NCBI GenBank assembly: GCA_023362775.1
Contig: JALMGJ010000015.1
Location: forward strand, 6,232,501-6,296,500
From: Charina bottae
Lineage: Eukaryota; Chordata; Lepidosauria; Squamata; Charinaidae
Reading direction: 5' to 3'
Length of the DNA stretch: 64,000 nt
The notes under the pieces are model-generated. The model did no database searches. It was not told the DNA's origin and saw only the letters and a list, made by a program, of their open reading frames with translations. The position numbers and the translations under genes are program-made. Within the stretch, counting starts at the first letter, position 1. Each line of letters starts with the position of its first letter. Positions 46,316 through 58,229 of the stretch are shown piece after piece.

Positions 46316-46961
46316 CTGTAATTATACAAGACAGGGAGACTTACATGAAATTCTGTAAATTTATCCAAGCCTTTCTCTCAACGATTGCTTTAGACGCTTG
46401 GGAATACATTACATTTCTTTTTTCTTTTCTTTTCCTACCAAACATGAAACTCCTTTTGGTCTCAGTGGGCACCTTAGAAATGTTGAAAGCTATTGGGAAT
46501 GCCTCTCACAAAACAAATCAGCGAGGTGGAACCCCAGCAACATCTCTAGAACCTCAGCTTAGCTTTTTTTCTTCTTCTTCCTGATCAGGTGGCATACTTA
46601 CAAGCAAAGAATTGGACCAGCGACCACCTCCCATGTTTATTCCCTAAGCATGAGTGGATCTTATGGGGTTCAAAGGTTTCCAGTAGGCAAAGGTGATAAT
46701 GCTTTATTTGCACATGCCAGATTCCCATTTAATCTACAAAACAGGAGCTAAAGTGCTGGTGAGATCACATCCTCTGCCAGCAAAACAGTTCTACTAGGAT
46801 TTTAACAAAATCCAAAGGAAGTACTAAATAGCTCATACCCTACGTAAAATGAAAAACTTTTAGTGGGCAATGGCCATGCCAAATTTCCCACAGATGCAAT
46901 TAAGGCAGTAATTTCCTAAACATCTTCTTGGTAGTCACTTGGAGGCAAATATCCCCCTTGA

Positions 46962-47094
46962 TATGGATAATCCCCCTTGGATATGGATAAGGAGCGAAAC
47001 GTTTCCACTGAGAAAACAGAAATCCCGTTGACATGATTCAAGCTACAGACAATTCCACCTGGATGATTGAGAACCTTCATAGACATATCCCCCT
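46962..47094 (+). mobile_element. Penelope-like insertion E, single arm
   Basis: One arm only: GGATAAGGAGCGAAACGTTT to TTGAGAACCTTCATAGACAT. A 13-bp duplication ATATCCCCCTTGA flanks it (46949-46961, 47095-47107). The TCCCCCTTGATATGGATAAT / TCCCCCTTGGATATGGATAA repeat at its left edge suggests a template jump at the target. The CTGAAGA half of the core is missing. Confidence 0.7.
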
Positions 47095-48121
47095 TGACAA
47101 ACACAAAAAGTATTTCGAACTGGAATTTGGTTTTTTAAAACTTGTACCATACCCATGAGAATCATTCTTTTGTCTAGAGCAAAGTATGACCTGTTATTGT
47201 CATTTAATTTGCTTTTTTAAATTAGGCTAAATCAAAAAATTAAGGTAAGATCCCTATATTTGATTGCTGCTTTATATAAAGGCTGTAGCATCTTTCTCTC
47301 TCAGCAGATTATTCATTCAATATAAATGTTTGAATAAACTTCATTTGTATTGGATTTTGCTCCCTGTAAAATAGGTAGATTGAATGAAACACTGACAGAA
47401 AAATCATTCAGTGTATTCTGCATTCCACTGAAGAACATCAATAAAAGTCCTGCAAGTACCTTGGAATTCTTCTAAATATATTGTAAATTGCATTGTATGG
47501 GATTACCAATAAAGCAAATAAAAAAGCACACACACGCACACAGGCAAAAAAAAAAAACCCAAAAAACCCACAGGAAAATCCTGCGCCACATGACTGTTCT
47601 GTGCAAATGAGATAATTATATACCAGGAGTGTACAAAACATTTTGAATTTGAAACATGTCTTTTCATTTGAAGCTGGTTATTCCAATTATATAACCATGC
47701 GAGAAGTGTTTCAAGTTTTAAACTGTTTCAAAACATATCCAGTAAGATCAGAACACCCTGTTTCAAATTTGAACATTTCTGAATTGCAAAAGTTTTGCAC
47801 ACCTTGCTGCATGACACTACTGCCTTGAATGAATAGGCTTTTAGATTATTATGGTAATTTTTTTCCCCCTAGAAACTCAAAGTTACCCTAGTTTAATCGT
47901 TACATTCCCAGGCAGCATCCTAAAACCAGGATTCAGGGAGCAGTCTCAAAGGTTCTAACCGAGGTTGGCAACTAATTCGCTTTTGAAATGTGTTAAGCCT
48001 AATCTAGGAAGGTTTTCAGCAACTGCGCTGTCAACATTCTGCAGCATGCATGTATTATTTCCCATCTTGCCTGAAATACTTGATTTTTGGATTTCACGGA
48101 ATAAGGTGTTCCAATGAATGG

Positions 48122-48465
48122 TAAAAGGTAAAGGTAAAGGTTCCCCCTGCACATTTGTGCAGTCGTGTCCGACTCTAGGGGCCGGTGCTCATCTCCGTTT
48201 GTTAGCCGAAGAGCCAGCGTTGTCCGAAGACGCTTCCACGGTCATATGGCCGGCATGACGCATGTGGAACGCTGTTACCTACCCACCGAAGTGGTACCTA
48301 TTCATCTACTTGCATTTACATGCTTTCGAATTGCTAGGTTGGCAAGAGCTGGAGCTAGTGCGGGAGCTCACTCCACATGCAGGGCTAGGGATTCGAACCT
48401 CCGAACTTGCGATCTTCCGATTGACAAGCCTGGCGTCTTACCCGCTGAGCCACCACACCCCTACT
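48122..48465 (-). mobile_element. Sauria SINE, full length
   Basis: Tail AAAAGGTAAAGGTAAAGG and B-box complement GGGATTCGAACC. Perfect 11-bp duplication CCAATGAATGG (48111-48121, 48466-48476). It lies in intron 1. Confidence 0.93.
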
Positions 48466-49261
48466 CCAATGAATGGACAAACATTAAATCCCATTCATCC
48501 ATCTTGCTTAAACAGAGCATAGATATCTTGCTCTTCATTCAAAACTTTCAGTCCTTTAGGAATGCTGTCCACCTCGACCTCTCTTCTTAAATTTGGGGTT
48601 ATCTACCAGGATAGAATTCTGGGAATCAGGTTCTAGGATTCAGATTCAGTTCACGATGAACCCTGGAACTTTAGCTCAAAGGAGGAGCGTACACTTTGCA
48701 TGAAGAACATCCTGGATTCAGTTTTCGGCATCCAGACAAGAGAGGGAGACAACTCAGTCTGAAAAACTAGGCAGTCAGTGCCGAGAATATTAATTAAGAC
48801 GTAGAATTAAGACGTAGTTGTATTATTCCTAGCCAGGGCCATTACTTCACTTCTCCTTGAATTAAGTTGCAAGCTAGAACAAACCCTTCTACATGCATGG
48901 TGCCCTGGTAGCAATTTGATGGTGATCAAACCTTATCTGAAAATGGAATTAAGCTTTTAGAAAGCAATTCACTAGTCATTGACTGAGTTAATAGTTCCTT
49001 GATTAAGGTCTTGATTAAGGTTATAGTCCATGTAAGCCACTTTAGGCAGATAAAACTAGCTTGGCTGGTGAAGCCTTGTGATCTTATTCTGCGGAACTAA
49101 AGAGTCAAGTCTTTGGGCTCTGTGGTAGGCTTCAGCGGGTTTTTAAAAATGTAACATCAGTAGAGGACCAACCCCAGAGTGATTCAGGAACATCTGCAAG
49201 TTGAGGAGGTAATTGAAATTGAGTCAATCAACCAAGCAGAAAACAACAGCCCAATCAAGGA

Positions 49262-49436
49262 ACTCCTAAGGGGAGAACACCACCTCCACCAACACAGGCA
49301 GGACAAGCCATGGTAAATAAACAGAGAGCAAGTCCCACTCCCTTTTCGCACTGAAGATGTTGCCTAGCCTGGCAATGAAACGCCTGCAAGAAAACAACAA
49401 GGCTCAGAGAGCACCAAGGACTCCACAGTCCAAGGA
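49262..49436 (+). mobile_element. Retroelement fragment with hammerhead-like core (third family)
   Basis: CACTGAAGATGTTGCCTAGC then CTGGCAATGAAACGCCTGCA: CTGAAGA at 49351-49357, stem GTTGCC/GGCAAT with loop TAGCCT, then GAAAC at 49377-49381. The flanking text (GGGAGAACACCACC, GCTCAGAGAGCACCAAGGAC) is from a common amniote dispersed repeat. The borders are approximate. Confidence 0.55.
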
Positions 49437-50321
49437 TAGGCTTACAAAAATCAAATCCAAGATTAAAGTTAATGATGATCTTATTGTCTGACAATTAGTT
49501 CCTCCAGTAGAATACTGAAGGGTTTTTATGGAAACATTTGAAGAATTCAGCTCCAATGTGACTGCATGCTGTTTAAAGTTTTACTTGCAGACAGTTACAG
49601 AGCATATGGTATTCCCTATCATAATTCCTGCCAGCCAATCTTTGAAACAAGAACAAAGAAAACATCACAATTACATTTAACATTATTCTGGTGCCTGGTC
49701 AATTGCTGCATGTCAGTTAATGTGTAACAAAAAAGTAACTCATTTTTTCTTCAGTTTTAGAGCCTAATATAGTATTTATCACAAGCATTCCTAATATAAG
49801 ATCTGGGGATAATTGGTGGTCCCAAACTGTGATGTAAATAGTCCCTTTATTTGCAATACAATTAATGCAAATAGTTGTTTTGTTGTGCACAAAAACAACA
49901 CAACAACTTAATATTTCAAAACAGCCAAAATCTGTAGATATAGTCAAATACTATAATATTTTTGCAGTCTCAATATCTTGCAATGTGCTGGAACTCCCAC
50001 TGTTTCAGGCAGGAAAGTCTCATGAGATTTGGCAGTCTCACATTTCTGTCATTTAAATTTTTATTTTGAGGCCCTGTGGATGATCATGAAAGCATCATAT
50101 ATTACTGGTTCTTAGCTTAGCCCTCAAAATGCGTTGCTATGATGTTATGTCCTGCATAAAGGAAAATTATTAAGAATTGTTGATTGTGTGTATATAGCAT
50201 TATCTTTTTAATACATGAAAAACACAGAGCATCCTACAGCAGGGACAGACAAGTTTCAGGCTTGTGGGAACAACCTTGCTTTTTATTTGAACCCCAATAA
50301 TGTTCTAATAGTGGAAGAAAC

Positions 50322-51803
50322 TGAATCCTAAAGGAAATCAATGCTGACTGCTCATTGGAAGGACAGATACTGAAGCTGAAGCTCAAATACTTTGGCCACC
50401 TAATGCGAAGAGAGGACTCACTGGAAAAGACCCTGATGCTGGGAAAGACTGAAGGCAAAAGGGGAAGGGGACCGCAGAGGATGAGATGGTTAGATAGCAT
50501 CACCGATGTAACAAACATAAATTTGAGTAAACTCCGAGAGACAGTGGAGGACAGGAAGGCCTGGCGTGCTATGGTCCATGAGGTCATGAAGAGTCGGACA
50601 CAACTAAACGACTGAACAACAACAGTGACCACAGAGACTGATTCTACTGAATGTACCAATAACTGTAAGGGTGATTTCTTAAGAGTCCCTTGGACTGCAA
50701 GGAGGTCAAATCAGTCAATCCTAAAGGAAATCAACCCTGACTGCTCATTGGAAGGACAGATGCTGAAGATGAAGCTCAAATACTTTGGCCACCGAATGCG
50801 AAGAGAGGACTCACTGGAAAAGACCCTGATGCTGGGGAAGACTGAAGGCAAAAGGGGAAGGGGACGGCAGAGGATGAGATGGTTAGATAGCATCACCGAT
50901 GTAACAAACATAAATTTGAGTAAACTCCGAGAGACAGTGGAGGACAGGAAGGCCTGGCGTGCTATGGTCCATGAGGTCATGAAGAGTCGGACACAACTAA
51001 ACGACTGAACAACAACAGTGACCACAGAGACTGATTCTACTGAATGTACCAATAACTGTAAGGGTGATTTCTTAAGAGTCCCTTGGACTGCAAGGAGGTC
51101 AAATCAGTCAATCCTAAAGGAAATCAACCCTGACTGCTCATTGGAAGGACAGATGCTGAAGCTGAAGCTCAAATACTTTGGCCACCTAATGCGAAGAGAG
51201 GACTCACTGGAAAAGACCCTGATGCTGGGGAAGACTGAAGGCAAAAGGGGAAGGGGACGGCAGAGGATGAGATGGTTAGATAGCATCACCGATGTAACAA
51301 ACATAAATTTGAGTAAACTCCGAGAGACAGTGGAGGACAGGAAGGCCTGGCGTGCTATGGTCCATGAGGTCATGAAGAGTCGGACACAACTAAACGACTG
51401 AACAACAACAGTGACCACAGAGACTGATTCTACTGAATGTACCAATAACTGTAAGGGTGATTTCTTAAGAGTCCCTTGGACTGCAAGGAGGTCAAATCAG
51501 TCAATCCTAAAGGAAATCAACCCTGACTGCTCATTGGAAGGACAGATGCTGAAGCTGAAGCTCAAATACTTTGGCCACCTAATGCGAAGAGAGGACTCAC
51601 TGGAAAAGACCCTGATGCTGGGAAAGACTGAAGGCAAAAGGAGAAGGGGACGGCAGAGGATGAGACGGTTAGATAGCATCACCGATGCAATGAACATGAA
51701 TTTGAGCAAACTCCGGGAGACAGTGGAGGACAGGAAGGCCTGGCGTGCTATGGTCCATGAGGTCACGAAGAGTCGGACACGACTAAACGACTGAACAACA
51801 AGA
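50322..51803 (+). mobile_element. BovB 3' fragment as a 4-unit tandem array
   Basis: Four copies of the BovB C-terminal segment stand head to tail. Units 2-4 start at about 50625, 51018 and 51411, exactly 393 bp apart. Each encodes SLEGQMLKLKLKYFGH, MRREDSLEKTLMLGKTEGKR and MVHEVMKSRTQLND and ends CTGAACAACAAC. About 58 bp without BovB similarity (CAGAGACTGATTCTACTGAA) links the units. The whole array lies between one pair of duplications AGTGGAAGAAAC (50310-50321, 51804-51815). It lies in intron 1. Confidence 0.92.
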
Positions 51804-52384
51804 AGTGGAAGAAACAGTTTAGAGACCACATACACAACACTCCTTGCTTCAGCACCAAAACAGGATGTTGGAGGAGTTATTTTACTGATGGCATTTTTGG
51901 GAATGAGAAATGGTTTCTGATCTGCTCGAGATCAGCCAGGGGTCTTCCACAGATCCTGATCTACTTCTCCCCCACCTCGTAAGGCCAACCTAAAAACTGC
52001 GTAAGATGCTGACATCTGACAAAGCCCCATCCTTAAAAATCTTATGCCACAGTAAACTCACTAACCTTTAAAGTGCCACAGCTGTAAGATTAGTGAGAGT
52101 ACCAATGCTGCTAATAATTCAGGAATTTTTACCGCATTCAATGAGGTGACATGCATTCAAAAACTAGCATTAGAACAGGGGCAGTCTTAACAGCCACATC
52201 TCTAGCAAGTTACTCTTAAAATTTGAAATGATAGTTGTTACCATGTCCCAGTTCAGATCTATTGCCCTTTGGAGGACAATGAAGGAACGGGAGATGGATT
52301 TAAGACCAGTTTTAGAACTATGTACATTCAAGGAAAGATGCACTTAGATTACAAGAATAATATTTCAATTAGTTAGAATTGACG

Positions 52385-52960
52385 ATGAAGATACTGAAGT
52401 GGTAGGTAGCTTCTGCCTTTTAGGATCAACCATCAACAGTAAAGGAACGAGCAGTCAAGAAATAAGCCACAGACTAGCACTTGGTAGAGCAGCCATGAAG
52501 GCCTTGGAAAAGGTTTTCAGATGCTGTGATATGTCCATACCTACAAAGATCAGAACTGCGCAAGCCATGGTACTCCCTGTGACACACTATGTAAGCCAAA
52601 GTTGGACTTTAAAGAAGCAGGATAGAATGAGTATTGATGCTTTTGAAATTTGGTGTTGGAGAAGACTCCTGAGAACACCATGGGTAGCCAAAAAAAACCC
52701 CAAACCGATGGATCATAGAACAAATCAATTTGGAATTCTCACTTGGGGCACAAATGACCAAGCTTAAGTCATCATATTTTGGACACGTTATGCGAAGACC
52801 CAGCTCTCTGGGTAAGTCTATAATGCTGGGAAAGGTGGAAGGAAAGAGAAGAAGAGGACGACCAGCAGCAAGATGGAGAGACTCAGTTACATGGTGATGG
52901 GAGCAACGTTGGAAGGACCACCAAACTACTGAAAGAAAGCTTGGTGATTGTAAAATAAAA
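52385..52960 (+). mobile_element. Older RTE-clade LINE fragment
   Basis: The frame encodes FCLLGSTINSKGTSSQEISH, RMSIDAFEIWCWRRLLRTPW, then after a frameshift SSYFGHVMRRPSSLGKSIML and GKVEGKRRRGRPAARWRDS. The domain order matches the BovB C-terminus, but identity is low and the frame is broken. Confidence 0.8.
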
Positions 52961-53499
52961 TATATTTAAGACAATATGATCTAAACTAAATTAAGTGAAT
53001 ATATGAACTATCAATACACTATTCCTAGAAAGAGAAAAGATTCAGTGCACTGAAATTAAGGTAAAAGCAAGTTTCCAGAAAGTCAAATCTGACTCCTGTG
53101 ACTACCTGGACTTCACCATTTAGTTTTCTTGAAACAGTGCGTAAATGGTGTGCTGTTGCTTTCTTCCAGGACATATTTCAACTTCCCATTCTGACTTACA
53201 GCGTTATAATCTCCTGGTGGTCTCCCATCCACTTAACAACCAGGTTCGATTCTCCTTAGATTTTTCAAGATTAGGGGCAATGCACATTCAACTAAAATAA
53301 TTAAATGAAGAGATGTTATGCTTTCTATCCAAACAGAAAATGACATTAAAATGCTTTGTTCCGTTACAGAACATTGCTTCACAATGCGTGTACTATAGCA
53401 GATACCGGAGCACCTACACACAATGTCCCAACTCAGCCCATTAGAAAATAGACTGCTGCAGACCATCCTTAGTAGACTTTTATGCCTGCTCTGAAGATT

Positions 53500-53893
53500 T
53501 CTTATTTATTTATTTATTTATTTTACTTAATTTTATCCCGCCTTTATTATTTTTATAAATAACTCAAGGGGGCACACAACCACCACCCTGTGAGGTGAGT
53601 TGGGCTGAGAGAGAGTGACTGGCCCGAGGTTACCCAGCCGGCTTTCATGCCTAAGGCGGGACTAGAACTCTCAGTCTCCTGGTTTGCCATTGGCTCCTTC
53701 CTAGGGCTGAGAGCGCGAAACTGGCCCAAGGTCACCCAGCCGGCTTTCATGCCTAAGGCGGGACTAGAACTCTCAGTCTCCTGGTTTGCCACTGGCTCCT
53801 TCCTAGGGCTGAGAGAGAATGACTGGCCCAAGGTCACCCAGCCAGCTTTCATGCCTAAGGCGGGACTAGAACTCTCAGTCTCCTGGTTGTCCT
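53500..53893 (-). repeat. SINE-derived ~101-bp tandem array 1
   Basis: Three units starting at about 53604, 53705 and 53806, each with CTGGCCCAAGGTCACCCAGC, GCTTTCATGCCTAAGGCGGG and CTCAGTCTCCTGG. They derive from the MIR-like SINE seen at 28100 in the opposite orientation. A LINE-type 3' end (ATTTATTTATTTATTTTACT, ATCCCGCCTTTATT) precedes them. Confidence 0.8.
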
Positions 53894-54720
53894 GGTTCAG
53901 CCTCTGCCCCAGGACTCCAGTGAGGAGTCAGCAGACGAGCTGCCCCTGGTGAAACCCCAGGGGACTAAACCAGACGAAGCCCCAGAATTAGGCACGGCTC
54001 CAGAAGAAGACCCAGCACCACAGGGCAGTGGGGAGTTGGCAACAACTGAGGCTACAGGGGAGCAAACCGGGGATGGTGGTTTGTCCCCACCCTCTAGCCA
54101 GCAGCCAACAACTGAGGCTACAGGGGAGCAAACCGGGGATGGTGGTTTGTCCCCACCCTCTAGCCAGCAGCCAGCTGGTTCTCATCAAACTCCTAGCTCG
54201 CCAGAATCACCCAAAGGGCAGAGACGGAGACGTGTACGCATTGCCTTAAAGGACAGACAAAGAAGTGCGAGGCTAGCTGCAAGGGAGTTACGTAGGGGAA
54301 ACGTTGAGTCTTTGCAGGATTCAGATGACAGCCCCTAATCTCCTAATAAATCACCAGCAGAGCGGTGAGTGAGTTGTGGGAGCAATGTAGCATATTGGCT
54401 TCGCGACCACTCCGGCATCTTGGCTTGATTCCTGATTTCTTGACCCTGGTTGGACTATTGTTGATCTGTTTTCTGGACTCTTTGACCTGGCTTTGACTTC
54501 TCGCTGACCTACTTGTTACCACCCCTGACCTGGCTTTGGAATATCGGTTGTCTTCTGGCTCCAACTCTGACTTCGGCAAACGGACTCCTGGTTTCTCTCT
54601 CTCGGCTTTTCCCTGCAGCATGACTTCTGGCTGTATCTGTTGCTAAGCGTACAGCTGGTGAGTGCATTCCTGCCTTCAGCTCATAGCAGAGACTCTGTGT
54701 AACCTGATACCTGTGACAGG
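53894..54720 (+). mobile_element. LTR-retrotransposon-like 3' fragment with acidic ORF end
   Basis: The plus strand is open to a stop at 54336-54338 and reads QPLPQDSSEESADELPLVKP, then Glu/Pro/Gly/Ser-rich sequence, then a basic end RRRRVRIALKDRQRSARLAA. There is no ATG at the start of the frame, so it continues from lost upstream sequence. A 66-bp segment is tandemly duplicated (54040-54105, 54106-54171; TTEATGEQTGDGGLSPPSSQ). About 380 bp of CCTGACCTGGCTTTGG-type sequence ending CCTGTGACA follows and resembles an LTR. The family is not identified. Confidence 0.4.
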
Positions 54721-54759
54721 CCAGCACACTGGTTTACCTCAAGGTGGCGAACATACCTA

Positions 54760-55240
54760 ATACTCCTTCCTCCTCCTATTTTCCCCACAACAGCAACCCT
54801 GTGAGGAGAGTTGGGCTGAGCGCGCGTGACTGGCCCAAGGTCACCCAGCCGGCTTTCACGGCTAAAGCGGGACTAGGACTCTCAGTCTCCTGGTTTGCCA
54901 TTGGCTCCTTCCTAGGGCTGAGTGTGTGTGACTGGCCCAAGGTCACCCAGCTGGCTTTCACGGCTAAGGCGGGACTAGAACTCTCAGTCTCCTGGTTTGC
55001 CATTGTCTCCTTCCTAGGGCTGAGAGAGAGGGACTGGCCCAAGGTCACCCAGCCGGCTTTCATGCCTAAGGCGGGACTAGAACTCTCAGTCTCTTGGTTT
55101 GCCATTGGCTCCTTCCTAGGGCTGAGAGACAGGGATTGGCCCAAGGTCACCCAGCTGGCTTTCATGCCTAAGGCGGGACTAGAACTCTGTCTCCTGGTTT
55201 CTAGCCCAGCACCTTAACCTCTAGTCCAAACTGGCTCTCT
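54760..55240 (-). repeat. SINE-derived ~101-bp tandem array 2 with tRNA head
   Basis: Four units at about 54812, 54915, 55017 and 55119 with the same motifs as array 1. The complement of CTAGTCCAAACTGGCTCTC at about 55222-55240 is the tRNA-like head. This is therefore a SINE copy expanded internally. Confidence 0.8.
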
Positions 55241-55244
55241 TTTT

Positions 55245-56330
55245 GTACTCCCAATAACTACTAACTGAAGCTTCTGGAAAGTCACAAGATCAAACCACAA
55301 GTATATAAACAATGGATTATCATTAACCAACCTACAGGGCATTTTTCTTCCACACCAATGTTCCTTAACATTATGGATTATCTAAAGCAGTAAAGATTAT
55401 CTAAAGATTATCTAAAGCAGTAAAGCAATTTATGTGTAATTGTTCTTTTGACCAAGATGCCTACATAGTGCTACAGAACATCAAATTCCCTCCTTGCATT
55501 TATTAAGAGTATTATTCTGAGAGCAAACAAAAACCAAGGAGACATGAATTATCCCTAAAGCAATTCAGGCATTTTATTTCCAGATATTCACAAAAGCCGT
55601 TCTATAACTGGAGAGAGTAACTAATGAAAACCACTTTCAGGGAAGTTGGAAAACTTCCAGCATAGTTAGCCACATAGAAACTTGATACAGACAACTAGAA
55701 ATTTGAGCTAACTATTATCTGCAAACAGATTAAGAATTTATTTTAAGATTCTGCTTCTTGGTACCTACGTAAAGTTTAGAACATGTTTGTTTTCTCTGGT
55801 TTTGTCCTTCCCTCTCTTTAAATTAATTCTCCAATGGAATACTTGAAAGAGGTTTATTTATGCAACTATTCCGTTTTTCCAAGAATTGTGAAACATTACT
55901 CATTACCATAGACCAAAAACAGTCCACAGAACTACGTATGTGAATCAAGATAGTTTTACTCAGCAAGTTATTATTAGAACTCAGGGACAATCATGCGACA
56001 TTCAGAAAACATGTAAACAACAAAACCTAACTGAACCAGTAAGAAAACACATTCCCCAATACTTCTGCTGAAGGCCAAACTAGAAATACCTGTGCTTCAG
56101 AACCAGATTGCAGCTGAATTAGTAACATGCATGCGAAGATACAATTACATTAAAGCAACCTAAAATGATGTGCTGAATGATTAACTCATGCCCCCTTCTT
56201 TGATACCCATCCCCAGTATTTTTTTCTTTAAGGTCTGGACTAAGCAAACAGAACAGGACAGTTGAGAAGAGATCACCGGAGCAGAAGAAAATACAGCTTC
56301 ATTCCATAACAGGGATGAACGAAGATGTTA
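55245..56330 (-). other. PLA2G15 intron 1, AT-rich part without recognised features
   Basis: AT-rich sequence with a short ATTATCTAAAG direct repeat at about 55375-55425. No exon or mobile element was recognised. Confidence 0.4.
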
Positions 56331-56334
56331 ATAT

Positions 56335-56416
56335 TTATTTATTTATTATTTATTATTTCTAACTTATATCAACGCCCATCTCCCCCCACAAGGGAACTCT
56401 GGGCGGTTTATAATAT
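56335..56416 (-). repeat. LINE 3' tail
   Basis: The complement reads AACCGCCCAGAGTTCCCTTG and GGGGGGAGATGGGCG, then an AATAAATAAA tail; same family as the tails at 21832 and 42400. Confidence 0.65.
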
Positions 56417-56779
56417 AGGAAGCTGCACTTCTATGCACTGTGAGTAATGGAGAGAAAATTAAATTTAAAAATCTATGCAAGACAGAGAGGGTTCGAAAGC
56501 TATTAAATGCAGATGTACAATAAATTATGCCATGAGGTGGCAAATTTGACTTTACATCTGAGGATCAATTCTTTTCCTACTTCAAAATTCAGATTTAGGA
56601 CTTTATCCCAAGGGAAAATTAGGAGTTCCCAATCTGTAGCGTGGAATCTCCCAATTTATTGAAGCTGTATGGAGAGGCCAGTACAGATGGCATGAAGATT
56701 CCCACTTGCCATTTTTCTAAGGCTGGGCAATAGATAACATTCAGCCCACCCACGGGGGGGGGGGGGGGGGGCAGGAAAA

Positions 56780-56925
56780 ACGTTGCCCAACCTTGGCAAC
56801 CTCCAGATGCACAGTCTCCAACTGTCTGAATTTGCCAGACAACATGGCCACCAGTGAGGATTCGGCGAGTTGAAATCCACACATCTGGATTGGACTGCCA
56901 AGGTTGGGAAACATTGCTCTGGGGT
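56780..56925. mobile_element. Decayed hAT MITE beside an 18-G run
   Basis: TTGCCCAACCTTGGCAACCT and CTGCCAAGGTTGGGAAACAT are inverted ends of the common family. The interior is diverged. A run of 18 G (56754-56771) lies just to the left. Confidence 0.6.
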
Positions 56926-56933
56926 GAACACAG

Positions 56934-57498
56934 GGTAGTCCTCGGGTTACGGCAATTTGTTCAGCACTGCTCAAAGTTATGACGGCACTGAACGAGGAAG
57001 TCTTACCACCAGTCCTCAAAGTTGTGGCCACCCCAACACCCCCGCCGTCACGTGATTGCAATTCAGGCACTTGGCAACCGGCTCACATCCACGACAGTTG
57101 CAGCGTCCCGTGATCGCCATTTGCAACCTTCCCAAGTCTCTCCACTGAGGAGCCCCCACCTGCGCATCTGGCCAGACGCCGTGCCGCAGAACCCACCTCC
57201 CCGCACTTTCACTGCAGCACACCCCCACCCGCGAGCCACCCAAGGAAAGGCTTGCTGTGACCAGGATTCGCAATTCCCTGCTGGCTCCCCCATTCACTTT
57301 GATTGTCCAAAGCCAGCAGGAAGTCACAAGTCATGGTTGTGTGAGGTCCTCACTTAATGGCCTGCGGTCCTCATTTAATGACAACAGGGACTTCCAGGAT
57401 CGCCATCCCTACGCAACGTGGTCACCGTGCTTTACAACAGCATTGCTCAGCAACGGAAATTCCAGCCCCAACTGCCGTCACAACCCGAGGACTACCTG
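56934..57498. mobile_element. Long Tc1/mariner-type MITE
   Basis: GGGTAGTCCTCGGGTTACGG and ACAACCCGAGGACTACCTG are the ends. The interior contains GC-rich sequence not seen in the other copies plus duplicated TCCTCACTTAATGG / TCCTCATTTAATGA. Confidence 0.68.
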
Positions 57499-57631
57499 CA
57501 ATTAGGGAAAGCGTGCCGAGCATAGGTTCTAGAATGTGCCCCATCCCCTTTAAAATAGCTCTTTTCTAGAGGCCACATGACCAGGAATGAAGAGAAAGAG
57601 GTATTCAGTAGTCACCCACGCCCTACATGGG

Positions 57632-58229
57632 AGTAGTCACCTCCCATGTGGACTACTGCAATGCGCTCTACATGGGGCTGCCCTTGAAGAGTGTCCGGAA
57701 GCTTCAGTTGGTTCAAAATGCAGCAGCCCAGAGGTTTGCACAAGCCTAGATCTGCGCATGTGTCACCTCTTTTGCGGGAGCTGCACTGGTTACCGATTTG
57801 CTCCTGGGTCCAATTCAAGGTGCTGGTTATCACCTTTAAAGTCCTACATGGCTTGGGGCCTGGTTCTTTGAAGGACCGCCTTTTCCCAGTCACATCTACC
57901 AGGCCCACCAGAGCAGAGAGGCGGGGTATGTTACGGGTCGGTCCCTCCTGTGAGGGAAGCTCATCTAGCAGGACCACGAAAAAGGGCCTCCTCTGTGGTA
58001 GCTCCCTCCCCGTGGAACATAATTCCCCCACCTTGATGCTTTCCTTAAAGGCCCTAAAGACGTGGTTCTGTCAGCGGGTCTGGGGACCCCAGACTGAGAC
58101 AGTGCCGATCAAGTGGCTGATTTGTGTTGTAGCTGCTGCAAGGTTGACGTGTTTTTATATTGTGGATTTTAATTTTGTAAACTGCCCCGAGTCACTGTGA
58201 GTTAGGAGGCCATATAAATTTGTTTAATA
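57632..58229 (+). mobile_element. L2/CR1-like LINE RT C-terminal fragment
   Basis: The first frame encodes VTSHVDYCNALYMGLPLKSV and RKLQLVQNAAA, then a stop. A shifted frame encodes HVSPLLRELHWLPICSWVQF, KVLVITFKVLHGLGPGSL. This is the conserved end of the reverse-transcriptase region in L2/CR1-group LINEs. The 3' end is AAACTGCCCCGAGTCACTGT with a TTTAATAAAG tail. Confidence 0.85.

Noticed and set aside
50625..51794. Three similar 127-codon open frames that look like a gene family
   Set aside because: They are the tandem BovB units; the frames are the reverse-transcriptase C-terminus with no start of their own.
53949..54338. 130-codon acidic protein as a host gene
   Set aside because: There is no ATG at the frame start, an internal tandem duplication and LTR-like sequence downstream; a mobile-element origin is more likely.
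53600..55200. CRISPR-like regularly spaced repeats
   Set aside because: The units are contiguous ~101-bp tandem copies of a SINE segment, without spacers, in a vertebrate genome.
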